In this document: piece by piece, positions 16,655 through 25,455 of the stretch
Position numbering within the stretch: position 1 is the first letter of the stretch
How the letters are laid out: every line of letters starts with the position of its first letter
From: Rhodocyclaceae bacterium
GTDB lineage: Bacteria; Pseudomonadota; Gammaproteobacteria; Burkholderiales; Rhodocyclaceae
Reading direction: 5' to 3'
DNA length: 64,000 nt
NCBI GenBank assembly: GCA_016702335.1
Contig: JADJEF010000020.1
Coordinates: 1,674,001-1,738,000 of the forward strand
The notes under the pieces: model-generated
Database searches by the model: none
What the model was told of the DNA's origin: nothing
Seen by the model: only the letters and a program-made list of their open reading frames with translations
Position numbers and translations under genes: made by a program

Positions 16655-17977
16655 TTACGCAATGGCGCGCAGTTGCTTGCGCACAGTCTCGACGATCCGT
16701 TCGAGTTCGTCGTGAGTGGAATTGAACATGGGAGAGAACTGGATGATGTCGCCGCTGTTACGCACCACGACGCCGTCGTTGAAGGCACCGAGGAAGACCT
16801 CGAAGCCGCGCTTGCCCGGCTCGCCGGCGCGCGGTGCCAGTTCGACGCCCGCCATCAGGCCGACGTTGCGGATGTCGATGACATTCGGCTCACCCTTGAG
16901 CGAGTGAATTAGCGCTTCGAACTTGGGCTCCAGCGAGCGCACCTGCGCCCAGGTGCCTTCTTCTTCGTAGATTTCCATGCAGGCGAGGCCCGCGGCGGCG
17001 GCAATCGGGTGGCCCGAGTAGGTGTAGCCGTGAAACAGCTCGATCATGTGCTCGGGGCCATTCATCAGCGTGTCGTAGATGTGCTCCTTGACCATCACGG
17101 CACCCATGGGGATGACGCCATTGGTCAGGCCCTTGGCCATGTTGATCATGTCCGGCTTGACGCCGAAACGCTGGGCACCGAAAGCGGCCCCGACGCGACC
17201 GAAGGCGGTAATCACCTCGTCGAAAATCAGCAGGATACCGTGCTTGTCGCAGATCTCGCGCAGCTTCTGGAGATAGCCAATCGGAGGCACGATGATGCCG
17301 GCCGAGCCCTGCGCCGGCTCGACGATGAGCGCGGCAATATTCGAGGCGTCGTGCAGCGTGACCAGGCGCTCCAGATCATCGGCAAAGTGTGCACCCCAGG
17401 TCGGCTGCCCTTTCGAGTAGCCCATGTCGGGAATGCTGTGCGTGTGACGGATGTGATCGACGCCGGGCAGCATGGCCGCCGAGAACACCTTGCGGTTGGG
17501 CACAATGCCGCCGACCGACATGCCACCGAAGTTCACGCCGTGATAGCCCTTCTCACGCCCGATCAGACGGGTGCGCTGGCCTTCGCCGCGGGCGCGGTGA
17601 TAGGCCAGGGCGATCTTGAGCGAGGTATCGGCTGACTCGGAGCCCGAGTTGGTGAAAAAGACGCGGGTGAAGCCCTTGGGGTCAGCGTTCGGGTTGGCCA
17701 TCTGCACAACCTTTTCCGAGAGCTGGAACACCTTCTCGTGGCCCATCTGAAAGGCCATCGAGTAGTCGAGCTTGGCAACCTGTTCCTGCACCGCGGCCAC
17801 GATCTTCGGGTGGCAGTGGCCGACGCCCGAGGTCCACAAACCCGAAAAACCGTCGAGCAATTGCCGACCGGTGTCATCCGTGTAGTAGTGGCCCTTGGCC
17901 GAGACCAGCATGCGCGGCGCTTTCTTGAAGGCGCGGTTGGCGGTGAAGGGCATCCAGTAGGGGTTGAGGTTGGCCAT
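16655..17977 (-). CDS. bauA: Beta-alanine:pyruvate-type omega-aminotransferase
   Basis: A 440-residue class III PLP aminotransferase. Landmarks are LNPYWMPFTANRAFK at the N-terminus, LLDGFSGLWTSGVGHCHP, FFTNSGSESADTSLK, GREKGYHGVNFGG, the PLP Asp in LLIFDEVITAFGR and the Schiff-base Lys in NMAKGLTNGVIP. This matches omega-amino acid:pyruvate transaminases that make malonate semialdehyde from beta-alanine. It heads a two-gene operon with the dehydrogenase. GAGAC lies upstream of the ATG. The gene name reflects the family and the context; the exact substrate is inferred. Confidence 0.88.
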   Translation of the reverse strand: MANLNPYWMPFTANRAFKKAPRMLVSAKGHYYTDDTGRQLLDGFSGLWTSGVGHCHPKIVAAVQEQVAKLDYSMAFQMGHEKVFQLSEKVVQMANPNADPKGFTRVFFTNSGSESADTSLKIALAYHRARGEGQRTRLIGREKGYHGVNFGGMSVGGIVPNRKVFSAAMLPGVDHIRHTHSIPDMGYSKGQPTWGAHFADDLERLVTLHDASNIAALIVEPAQGSAGIIVPPIGYLQKLREICDKHGILLIFDEVITAFGRVGAAFGAQRFGVKPDMINMAKGLTNGVIPMGAVMVKEHIYDTLMNGPEHMIELFHGYTYSGHPIAAAAGLACMEIYEEEGTWAQVRSLEPKFEALIHSLKGEPNVIDIRNVGLMAGVELAPRAGEPGKRGFEVFLGAFNDGVVVRNSGDIIQFSPMFNSTHDELERIVETVRKQLRAIA

Positions 17978-18058
17978 GGCGTCTCCTTATGGGTGATGGA
18001 TCGCATCTTAGTGGGTGATTTACATGCAGAAAATGACAACCTATGCAATGATAGTTTC

Positions 18059-18976
18059 ATGACTGCGAAACAAAGGCGAGCACTTCTGGCTCAAGTCAGC
18101 GAAGCCGACCTGCGTCTGCTGCGGGTGTTTATTGCCATTGCCGAATCTGGCGGGCTCTCTGCGGCCGAGCTGTCGTTGAATATCAGCCGTTCGGTGATCA
18201 GCCGTCACCTCAAGGAGTTGGAAGGACGCCTTGCCGTGCGCCTGTGCGAGCGCGGACGCGCCGGCTTTGCACTGACCGGCGAAGGTGTGGTGGTTCTTGA
18301 CGCCGCACGCCGCCTGCTCGGGCAACTCGATGCCTTTCGCAACCAGATCGCCGAACTGCACGACGAGTTGCGTGGCGATCTTCACATCGCGGTGTTCGAC
18401 AAGTTCGTCACCAATCCAAACTGCCGCCTTGCTCAGGCCATTGCCGAATTTGGCGACGCCGCCCCGTCGGTGCGCCTGCACCTGCACATCGACTCCGGGT
18501 CGGCCATTGAGCAAGGCATCATCGACGGGCGGTATGCCTTAGCGGTACAGCCCTTTCACCGCGCCAGCGACAGTATTCGCTCGCTGCCGCTGTTCCGCGA
18601 AAAGATGCATCTGTATTGCGCCGCGCATCACCCCTTTGCCGCCAACCGACCATCGGACGAGGTGCTGCGCCGGGCCGCTTTTGTCGGGCTGTCGTACCAT
18701 TCCCAGAACATGGAAACCTACTGGCGGCTCGGGCTCGAACCGCGCGCCACGGCCACAGATCAGGAGGGCACCTTGGCCCTGCTCGCCTCGGGGCGCTATC
18801 TGGGCTTTCTACCCGAGCACTACGCGCGGCGCTTCGAAGAGGCGGGGATGATTCGGCGAGTACCCGCCGACGGCTTCAGTTACGAGTGCGAGTGGCACGC
18901 AGTCGTACGCCGCCTGCCGGCACCTACGCGTCTGACCAACGAGTTTCTCGAACGCTTGCTCAGCGCTCATGGCTGA
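18059..18976 (+). CDS. LysR-family transcriptional regulator
   Basis: A 305-residue regulator from the ATG at 18059. The N-terminal winged helix reads LRLLRVFIAIAESGGLSAAE, then LNISRSVISRHLKELEGRLA. A LysR effector domain follows from residue 95, with VGLSYHSQNMETYW and EGTLALLASGRYLGFLPEHY. It is divergent from the aminotransferase-dehydrogenase operon across an 81-bp gap, the standard layout for a LysR activator of that operon. Its last 10 bases overlap the end of the convergent yacG. Confidence 0.92.
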   Translation: MTAKQRRALLAQVSEADLRLLRVFIAIAESGGLSAAELSLNISRSVISRHLKELEGRLAVRLCERGRAGFALTGEGVVVLDAARRLLGQLDAFRNQIAELHDELRGDLHIAVFDKFVTNPNCRLAQAIAEFGDAAPSVRLHLHIDSGSAIEQGIIDGRYALAVQPFHRASDSIRSLPLFREKMHLYCAAHHPFAANRPSDEVLRRAAFVGLSYHSQNMETYWRLGLEPRATATDQEGTLALLASGRYLGFLPEHYARRFEEAGMIRRVPADGFSYECEWHAVVRRLPAPTRLTNEFLERLLSAHG

Positions 18977-19173
18977 GCCTGCTCGCTGCCAAGTGACTCA
19001 TCCTCATCGTCCGGGGCTGTACCCGCGACCCGGTACGCTTCGCTGGCCCAGGCCCCAAGATCAAGCCCCTTGCAGCGCGCCGAACAAAAGGGACGAAAAC
19101 GGCTTTCGGGAACCCAGAGCACCTTGGCCCCGCATTTGGGGCAGGCGACCTGGCGCGGGGCAGTGGTAGTCAT
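18967..19173 (-). CDS. yacG: DNA gyrase inhibitor YacG
   Basis: A 68-residue zinc protein. The family pattern is clear: CPKCGAKVLWV, then FRPFCSARCKGLDLGAW with the four zinc cysteines, and an acidic tail (PDDEDESLGSE). I chose the ATG at 19173 because AGGA lies 10 bases upstream; an in-frame ATG at 19197 would add 8 residues. YacG binds GyrB and inhibits gyrase. It converges on, and overlaps by 10 bases, the LysR gene. Confidence 0.92.
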   Translation of the reverse strand: MTTTAPRQVACPKCGAKVLWVPESRFRPFCSARCKGLDLGAWASEAYRVAGTAPDDEDESLGSEQAQP

Positions 19174-19205
19174 GGTGATTCCTGTCGACTTGGTCAATTG
19201 CAGGG

Positions 19206-19895
19206 CTAAGACAAGGTAAACCGGCAGTGAGCCAGCGGCTCGATCAAGGCCGCAAATTTGTCTGACTGTTCGCGCTGGTCATTGTGAAAGCGCTGCCACT
19301 GCCGGGTGGCCGAATCGTAATACAGGGTGCTGCCGTCGATATCAATCGAACGCCCGGCGAACTCGATGACAAAGCGCCTATCTCCATGATGCAGTGTGGC
19401 TTTGCGCAGCGCGTCCGACTGCTCCAGATAAGCGTTCAGCGCCGCGTCAATCGGCACTCCGCCGTCGGCGGGGCAAAGCTCGGGCGGCCTGGCCGGTACC
19501 TGACTCACCCAGGCGGCGATTTCGCGCTCGAAACGAGCCATGCTCATCGAATCCAGTACCGAAAACAGAGGCAAAGCCAAGGCGATGCCGACCGGCAATG
19601 CGGCGAGACGAGCACCGGTACGCCACCAACCCGCAAGGCGACGCTGACGCTGGCGCATGAACAGCAGATCCCCTGCCCGGAACACGATACCGGGCAGGGC
19701 GATGATCAACACCAGCAACAGTGGGTGCAGTTCGTAGGGCCAGCGGGTGGCAAGAAGATGCATCGCCCACAGGGCGAGGCTCGCCCATGCGAGCAAGCAT
19801 GCAGCACTTCGCCGTTGAGGCCAAGCCAAACTCTTGGGGGAATCTGAAGGGGGCTGCACTGATGCCCCGGGCTCCGCAGTCGGGCCTATTTCCAT
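19206..19895 (-). CDS. Membrane protein of unknown function
   Basis: A 229-residue product with three or four hydrophobic segments in its first half (around residues 32-50, 57-75 and 95-115). A soluble C-terminal part follows, with a DUF-like pattern FVIEFAGRSIDIDGSTLYYD. It overlaps the end of the next upstream gene (19886-20269) by 10 bases, so the two are likely co-expressed. No family was recognised and no catalytic residues are evident. Confidence 0.65.
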   Translation of the reverse strand: MEIGPTAEPGASVQPPSDSPKSLAWPQRRSAACLLAWASLALWAMHLLATRWPYELHPLLLVLIIALPGIVFRAGDLLFMRQRQRRLAGWWRTGARLAALPVGIALALPLFSVLDSMSMARFEREIAAWVSQVPARPPELCPADGGVPIDAALNAYLEQSDALRKATLHHGDRRFVIEFAGRSIDIDGSTLYYDSATRQWQRFHNDQREQSDKFAALIEPLAHCRFTLS

Positions 19896-20269
19896 AACCC
19901 GCGCTCCTGAAGCAGTACCTTGTTACCCTTGCTGATACTCAGCGTCCCACCTTCGCCATCCAAATCTTCGCCAACAAAATAGACGCGCTTGCCATTGCGA
20001 AAGCTGTAGCCCACAAAACGACAAGGCGTTACGCCATCGGCACAGGTAGTGCTCACGGTCACCCCGTCGCGCAGGGCGAGCGCCGTACCGGTTTTTTTGT
20101 TGACGCTTTTGTAGCTCACCTGTTCGCAGGTCACAAATCCCTCTGCGCAGTGCGGGGTGATTTCGACAGTGTGGTTCTCTGTCTCCAGCACGTAGGTAGT
20201 GAAGCTCTCGGCGGCATGCAATTGCTTGGCGATGAAAAACACGGCAACGATGCCGACGATGATTTTCAT
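19886..20269 (-). CDS. Secreted protein of unknown function
   Basis: A 127-residue product with a signal peptide (MKIIVGIVAVFFIAKQLHAA). The mature part is beta-rich with four cysteines (HCAEGFVTCEQ and TTCADGVTPCRF), likely forming two disulfides in the periplasm. Its 3' end overlaps the membrane-protein gene by 10 bases. No family recognised. The 249-bp stretch 20270-20518 that precedes it on this strand shows no further gene. Confidence 0.65.
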   Translation of the reverse strand: MKIIVGIVAVFFIAKQLHAAESFTTYVLETENHTVEITPHCAEGFVTCEQVSYKSVNKKTGTALALRDGVTVSTTCADGVTPCRFVGYSFRNGKRVYFVGEDLDGEGGTLSISKGNKVLLQERGLWK

Positions 20270-20518
20270 TCAAATAACGAGGCTGACGAAGGGGGATGAT
20301 TCCGGGGACAAGATGGCCGTCTGCGGGCGGCTTACCCTGCTTCAGACGCAGTCTAGCTGAACGCGACGGTGATCGACTCTGCCGTCGATCAGCACGAAAA
20401 GCTCAGAGACTGAGTGGCTCTGCACGCCGACACGCGCTTCGCCCGGTACTGCGCCGCGGTGTTTGATTTTCTCTATCGCAAGCAGGCGCATGGCGGCAAG
20501 GACAAAGAGGCCGCGTGA

Positions 20519-22270
20519 TCAGAGCCGTCGGGCCAGCAACAGAAACAGGAGCAGAAGATTGAGCGCCAGCGAGCCGCCGGCGAGCAGCTTGAGTGCCAGC
20601 CGCGGGTCGCGCTGCAGCAGCGGCGTGCGCCGGGCCACGCGCAGCGGGCGTTGCGCGCCGCGCTCCAGCGCCAGCAGAAATTCTTCGGCGGTTTCAAAGC
20701 GGTCTTTGGGCGCGCGCGCCACCGCCTTGAGCAGGATCGATTCGAGCCAGTCGGGAATGTCCGGGCGATAGCGCGTGGGCGGTACCGGATCGCCAAAGCG
20801 CGGGTTCTGGAAGGGCTCGATCTCGCCATACGGGTACTTGCGCGTGAGCAACTCGTAAAGAGTGACGCCGACGGCATACAGGTCGCTGACTTCGTTGGCC
20901 GAGGCCGGCGTGCCGTTGTGTACATTGTGGGCGAACAGTTCCGGCGCCATGTACGAGGGCGTGCCCGGGTTGTTGATCTCGTTGAACAGGGTGGCCGCGT
21001 CGTGGCCGTCCGAGGCGGCCACGCCCAGATCGAGCAGACGCAGGCGGCCATCGGCACCGAGGTGAACGTTGTCCGGCTTGATGTCGCGATGGATGATAGC
21101 TAGCCGGTGCAGCACCGCCAACGCCTTGAGCGTACGCGCGGCGAGATCGGCGGCCTCGGCCACGGTAAAGCGTCGCCCCTGTTGCAAGTGGCGTCCGAGC
21201 GTCGCACCGGCGTGCCAGCTCATCAGGTAGTACAAGTGCCGGCGCGCCGGCCAGGGGATGATCTGCGGGAAGTCGGCGCTGGTGATACGGCGACTGAGCC
21301 ACTCTTCGTGCGCCAGCGCGGCGGCATCGGCGGCATCGGTGTCCGGGCGCAGGGTCTTGAGCACGAATTCCTGCGTGGGCGCTTCGACGGTGCGTACGCG
21401 GTAGAGCAGCGTGACGCGCGACTGGTGTAGGGTCTCGACCACCTCCAGCCCGTCCAGTTGTTGTCCGGGTTTCAGCGCGGGCGGCAGCACCAGTGCCTGC
21501 ACCCGCGCCAGCGAGTCGCGCAGCCCGTCCGGTGGCAGGGCCACGATGCGCACCACCAGCGCCGTGGCGTTGTCGTGGCTGCCAGCGCTCAGGGCGGCAT
21601 CGACCAGCGCGCTGGCGCAGTCGTCGGCGCTGACTTGCAGGGCTGTGCCCAGCAGCCGGGCCAGACGCGCCTCATCGAGCGCGCCCCAGACGCCATCGCT
21701 GGCGATCAGGAACACATCACCCTCGGCCAGATCGCCGTCGCCGTAATCGACGGTCAGTTGCTCGTCCAGTCCGACGGCGCGCGCCAGCACGTTGTTGAGT
21801 TCAGGGTGCGCCCAGACATGGTCGCTGGTCAGGCAGGTGAGTTGTTCCGCTGGCCCCTCGCGCCAGCGGTAGATGCGCGTATCGCCGACATGGGCGGTGA
21901 CATAGCGGCGGCCGCGCAGCACCAGTGCCGAGAGCGTGGTGGCCATGCCGGCGGTTTCCTTGGCCCGCCGGCTGTGGCTGTAGAGCCAGCGGTTGAGGGC
22001 GACGATCAGCTTATCGAGTGCGTGCGCAGTGGCCCAGGTGTCGGGCGTGGCGTAATAGTCGGCGAGCAGGCTGCGCACGCAGTATTCCGAGGCTTCGCGG
22101 CCGTTGGCGTGACCGCCGACGCCATCGGCCACGGCCGCCAGAATGCCCTTGCTTTCCAGCTCCTCGCCGGCCGGGGTGACGCCTGCCGCGTAGTCCTCAT
22201 TGCGTGGGCGCGGCCCGGCCTGAGAGGCATGGCCGAGATCGACACGCAACGGGGCTTGAGCGGGTGGCAT
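20519..22270 (-). CDS. PP2C phosphatase-Ser/Thr kinase fusion coupled to the narK-type transporter
   Basis: About 583 residues from the ATG at 22270. Residues 1-240 are a PP2C phosphatase with its metal Asp motifs (RNEDYAAG, AVADGVGGH, HVGDTRIYRW, FLIASDGVW, GSHDNATALV). Residues 255-520 are a Hanks-type kinase with VAIK-like Lys (FVLKTLR), IHRDIKPDN, DLG in place of DFG, and SYMAPELF; no glycine-rich loop is visible. A C-terminal hydrophobic helix (LLLLFLLLARRL) anchors it. The ATG is 2 bases after the transporter's stop. Similar fusions accompany nasA/nirB loci in other proteobacteria. It presumably tunes nitrate uptake or assimilation by reversible phosphorylation; substrates are unknown. 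Confidence 0.9.
   Translation of the reverse strand: MPPAQAPLRVDLGHASQAGPRPRNEDYAAGVTPAGEELESKGILAAVADGVGGHANGREASEYCVRSLLADYYATPDTWATAHALDKLIVALNRWLYSHSRRAKETAGMATTLSALVLRGRRYVTAHVGDTRIYRWREGPAEQLTCLTSDHVWAHPELNNVLARAVGLDEQLTVDYGDGDLAEGDVFLIASDGVWGALDEARLARLLGTALQVSADDCASALVDAALSAGSHDNATALVVRIVALPPDGLRDSLARVQALVLPPALKPGQQLDGLEVVETLHQSRVTLLYRVRTVEAPTQEFVLKTLRPDTDAADAAALAHEEWLSRRITSADFPQIIPWPARRHLYYLMSWHAGATLGRHLQQGRRFTVAEAADLAARTLKALAVLHRLAIIHRDIKPDNVHLGADGRLRLLDLGVAASDGHDAATLFNEINNPGTPSYMAPELFAHNVHNGTPASANEVSDLYAVGVTLYELLTRKYPYGEIEPFQNPRFGDPVPPTRYRPDIPDWLESILLKAVARAPKDRFETAEEFLLALERGAQRPLRVARRTPLLQRDPRLALKLLAGGSLALNLLLLFLLLARRL
21270..21293 (+). repeat. Dispersed bipartite repeat, copy 4 (inside the PP2C-kinase gene)
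   Basis: AAGTCGGCGCTGG-TGAT-ACGGCGA; the coding strand gives RRITSADF. The paralogue at 23730 has RRLNSAHV in the aligned place, without an indel. Confidence 0.8.
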
Positions 22271-22272
22271 GC

Positions 22273-23487
22273 CTATATTTTCGCCGCAGTCAGGTGCGCT
22301 GCGCCCCAGGTGGTGCGCCAGCGTTTTTTGACGCCGGTCAGGCCGGTCAGCGCCAGCACCGCCAGCGCGGCGAAAATCAGGAAGCCGGACTGATAGCTGC
22401 CGGTGACCTGCTTCGAGTAACCCAGGCTGGAAGCCAGGTAGAAACCGCCGATACCGCCGGCCATGCCCACCAGCCCGGTCATCACGCCGATCTCTTTGCG
22501 AAAGCGCTGCGGCACCAGCTGAAACACCGCGCCATTGCCCATGCCCAGACTGAGCATGGCCCCGACAAAGGCGGCCAGTGCCAGCCAGGGCGTGGGCAGG
22601 CCAACGCTCACCAGCGCCAGAAACCCGGCGGCGAAGATATACATCACGGTCAGCGACTTGACGCCGCCGATGCGGTCGGCGACGTTGCCGCCAATCGGGC
22701 GCACCAGCGAGCCGGCGAAGACGCAGGCAGCGGTGAAGAAGCCAGCGGTTTTGGCATCCAGCCCGTACTGGGTGTTGAAGTAGATGGTCAGCGAGGAGGC
22801 CAGGCCGACGAAACCGCCGAAGGTCACCGAGTAGAAAAACATGAACCACCAGGCGTCCTTGTCCTTGAGGATGGTGAAGTATTCGGCCAGCGATTTCGGC
22901 GCCGGACAATCGGGCGCATCTTTGGCCATGACCAGATACAGGATGAACACGGTGATCAGCGGAATCAGCGCCAGACCGAAGACATTGGTCCAGCCGAAGG
23001 CGATGGCGAGGCTGGGCCCGATCAGTGCCGCCAGTGCGGTGCCCGAATTGCCGGCACCGGCAATGCCCATGGCGGTGCCCTGATGCTGGGGCGGATACCA
23101 GCGGGAGGCGAGCGGCAGCGCGGCGGCGAACGAGGCACCAGCAACACCGAGGAAGCAGCCCAGAATCAGCGCTTGCTCATAGCTGTGAATGCCATGCTGC
23201 CAGGCGACAAACAGCGCGCCGATGACGATGACCTGACCAATGGCACCGGCCATTTTCGGTTTGAAGTGATCGACCAGCACACCCATGACCAGACGCAGCA
23301 GCGCACCGGCCAACACCGGCACGGCGACCATCAGGCCCTTCTGGGCATGCGACAGTTGCAGTTCGCTGGCGATCTGCACGCCCAGCGGGCCGAGCATGAC
23401 CCAGACCATGAAGGCCAGATCGAAATAAAGAAACGCGGCGAGCAGCGTCGGCGTGTGGCCGGCCTTGAGAAAGTCGCTCTTGAGCAT
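22273..23487 (-). CDS. Nitrate/nitrite MFS transporter (NarK/NasA type)
   Basis: A 404-residue major-facilitator transporter with 12 predicted helices. It has the nitrate-porter signatures GVAGASFAAALPLASRWYPP and GIAGAGNSGTALAALIGP in the first half and MGNGAVFQLVPQRF with GLVGMAGGIGGF in the second. Its position with nirBD-nasA points to nitrate uptake for assimilation. A perfect sigma-54 promoter lies 36 bases before the ATG, and an NtrC-like site lies about 100 bases further up. It is co-transcribed with the PP2C-kinase gene. Confidence 0.92.
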   Translation of the reverse strand: MLKSDFLKAGHTPTLLAAFLYFDLAFMVWVMLGPLGVQIASELQLSHAQKGLMVAVPVLAGALLRLVMGVLVDHFKPKMAGAIGQVIVIGALFVAWQHGIHSYEQALILGCFLGVAGASFAAALPLASRWYPPQHQGTAMGIAGAGNSGTALAALIGPSLAIAFGWTNVFGLALIPLITVFILYLVMAKDAPDCPAPKSLAEYFTILKDKDAWWFMFFYSVTFGGFVGLASSLTIYFNTQYGLDAKTAGFFTAACVFAGSLVRPIGGNVADRIGGVKSLTVMYIFAAGFLALVSVGLPTPWLALAAFVGAMLSLGMGNGAVFQLVPQRFRKEIGVMTGLVGMAGGIGGFYLASSLGYSKQVTGSYQSGFLIFAALAVLALTGLTGVKKRWRTTWGAAHLTAAKI

Positions 23488-23522
23488 GATGTGACTCCGT
23501 GGAATGACGATGTCAGTGACTT

Positions 23523-23538
23523 TGCAAGGGCTGTGCCA
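23523..23538 (-). promoter_or_regulatory. Sigma-54 promoter of the narK-type operon
   Basis: On the minus strand TGGCACAGCCCTTGCA, a full match to TGGCAC-N5-TTGCW with GG-N10-GC spacing. Transcription would start about 12 bases downstream, before the ATG at 23487. Confidence 0.8.
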
Positions 23539-23623
23539 GACGTGTGGCTGCCCCGGAAACCCCTGCCGCTACTAGTTTTCCGGCGGAAAGTGGATGATTT
23601 GGTCGCCGGTGTGATCGCTCGGC

Positions 23624-23638
23624 GCACAGGCTTGGTGC
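23624..23638. promoter_or_regulatory. NtrC-like site upstream of the narK-type operon
   Basis: GCACA-GGCTT-GGTGC matches the NtrC inverted repeat GCACC-N5-GGTGC with one mismatch and correct spacing, about 100 bases upstream of the sigma-54 promoter. Confidence 0.5.
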
Positions 23639-23690
23639 AAGTGCTTGTGCTGCCTGCACCGCGATGGCTCTGCCCGCTCTGCCGGTGCTA

Positions 23691-23717
23691 ATCGCCGTCT
23701 CGCCAGCGCCGACTTGC
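23691..23717 (-). repeat. Dispersed bipartite repeat, copy 5
   Basis: On the minus strand GCAAGTCGGCGCTGG-CGAG-ACGGCGAT. Intergenic, between the second PP2C-kinase stop and the NtrC-like site of the narK-type operon. Confidence 0.85.
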
Positions 23718-23729
23718 GGAATAAGCCCG

Positions 23730-25454
23730 TTAAACCGCTTTCGCCCCGGCCACCACCAGCAGCGCAATCGCCAGCAGCAGCGATACGATTTTCCAGAACA
23801 TGACCGGATGCCGTTCGATCAGCGGCGGCCGGGTTTTGCTCAGAAAGGCCTGGTTGGGGTGATGCAGGTCGAAGACGAACTCGGAGAGCTCCTCATAGCG
23901 CGCCAGCGGGTCGGGGTCGAGCGCTTTTCTCAATGCCTCATCAACCCAGGCGGGAATCTCGCGGTCATCGCGCAGCGCCGAGTCATAGGCGAGTTTTTTC
24001 TGCGCAGCACGGGTGCGCGCCTTGGCGGGGTTGGCGCCGTAGGGCAGCTTGCCGGTGAGCATCTGGTAGGCAATCACGGCCAATGAATACTGGTCGGAGC
24101 GCGCTGAGCCAGACTCGCCCAAGAAGTATTCGGGCGCGGCGTAGGCGGCCGAGCCCAGCAGGTTGATCTGCGCAATGCTGCTGGCCATCTCGCTGATGCC
24201 GGCAACGCGCGTGGCACCGAAGTCGATGATCTTCAGCGTGCCGGTGGCATCGATCAGCACATTGTCGGGCTTCACATCCTGATGCAGCATTTCCAGCCGG
24301 TGAAAGGCCTGCAAGCCGCGTGCCATCTGCTCGATAAAGCGGCGCACGGTGGCCAGATCCGGTTTGGGGTTGTCGATCATCCACTGCGCCAGCGTCTGGC
24401 CTTCGATGAACTCGGTCACCACGTACAGATAGTTGCGCGGGCGCGTCACCGAGCAGGGCTTGAGCACATGGGCGCTGTTGAGTCGCCGGGCGATCCACTC
24501 TTCCATTAAAAAACGTTCGAGGGCGGCCGGGTTGTCCTGCTGGTCAATCGAGGGCGTCTTGAGAGCCACCTGTTCCCCGGTTTGGCTATCGACCGCCAGA
24601 TAGATGTGGCTGCGGCTGCTGCCCTTGATTTCACGCACGATCTGGTAGCCATCGAACACCGTGCGCGGCGCGAGCAGCGGCGGCAGCGGCAGGGCCGCCA
24701 GCTGGCGCACCATCTCGTTGGCCTCCGGTCGCGGCAGGGCGTCGATGCGGACGATTTGCAACGTCAGATTGTCGGTGCTGCCACGGCGCAGGGCTTCGTC
24801 GCAGAGGGCGTGGGCGGCGGCGTCAAAATTATCTGTGTGCGCTGCCAATGTGGAGCGGAGGAATTCCACATCGAAATAGTCATGCACGCCGTCGGTGGCG
24901 AGCAGAAACACATCACCCACGGCCAGTGGCAGCGCGGCGTAATCGACCTCAAGATGCCGGTCCATGCCTAGTGCGCGCGCCAGATAACTTTGCTGTGACG
25001 ACAGCCAGGTGCGGTGATCTTCGGTGAACTGTTGCAGCACGCCATCACGCAGCCGGTAGATGCGCGCATCGCCCACATGCAGCAGATGCGCGGTGTGCGA
25101 CTTGAGCACCAGCGCGCTGAAGGTGCACACGTAGCCGCGATCTTTGTCGTAGCGGTGATGGCTTTGCTGCGTTTGCGCGTGCAGCCACGAATTGGTGGCA
25201 CTGAGCACGCGCTCACCCGAGGTCTTGACCGACCACGATTCTGAGGTGCAGTAGTAATCCTCAAGAAAGCCGGTGACCGCCGACTGGCTCGCCTCCTGGC
25301 TCACCGGGCTGCTGCTGATGCCATCGGCCAGCGCCAGCACAATGCCTTTGCTGCTCAGTTGCGGCTCTTTCGGAATCAGCAGGCCGTGGAAATCCTGATT
25401 GATCTCCTTGCGGCCTTTGTCCGAGTATTGGCCGACGCTGACGCGCAAACTCAT
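23730..25454 (-). CDS. PP2C phosphatase-Ser/Thr kinase fusion coupled to the formate/nitrite-type channel
   Basis: A 574-residue paralogue of the fusion at 20519. The PP2C part (residues 1-235) keeps INQDFHG, ALADGISS, HVGDARIYRL, LLATDGVH and GSTDNLTLQI. The kinase part has VALKT, LHQDVKPDN (the usual HRD Arg is Gln), IDFGATRV and AAPEYF. A C-terminal hydrophobic helix (IVSLLLAIALLVV) would anchor it. HQD instead of HRD suggests activity without activation-loop phosphorylation, which is inference. It starts one base after the channel gene, so each transporter has its own kinase-phosphatase. Confidence 0.9.
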   Translation of the reverse strand: MSLRVSVGQYSDKGRKEINQDFHGLLIPKEPQLSSKGIVLALADGISSSPVSQEASQSAVTGFLEDYYCTSESWSVKTSGERVLSATNSWLHAQTQQSHHRYDKDRGYVCTFSALVLKSHTAHLLHVGDARIYRLRDGVLQQFTEDHRTWLSSQQSYLARALGMDRHLEVDYAALPLAVGDVFLLATDGVHDYFDVEFLRSTLAAHTDNFDAAAHALCDEALRRGSTDNLTLQIVRIDALPRPEANEMVRQLAALPLPPLLAPRTVFDGYQIVREIKGSSRSHIYLAVDSQTGEQVALKTPSIDQQDNPAALERFLMEEWIARRLNSAHVLKPCSVTRPRNYLYVVTEFIEGQTLAQWMIDNPKPDLATVRRFIEQMARGLQAFHRLEMLHQDVKPDNVLIDATGTLKIIDFGATRVAGISEMASSIAQINLLGSAAYAAPEYFLGESGSARSDQYSLAVIAYQMLTGKLPYGANPAKARTRAAQKKLAYDSALRDDREIPAWVDEALRKALDPDPLARYEELSEFVFDLHHPNQAFLSKTRPPLIERHPVMFWKIVSLLLAIALLVVAGAKAV

Positions 25455-25455
25455 T

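Noticed and set aside
22271..22909. Long N-terminal extension of the PP2C-kinase frame
   Set aside because: It runs antisense to nothing useful and through the narK-type gene in another frame; the PP2C domain begins right after ATG 22270.
23553..23662. Two hairpins upstream of the narK-type gene as a NasT/ANTAR antiterminator leader
   Set aside because: They lie upstream of the sigma-54 promoter (23523-23538), so they would not be in the transcript; no nasT gene is seen.
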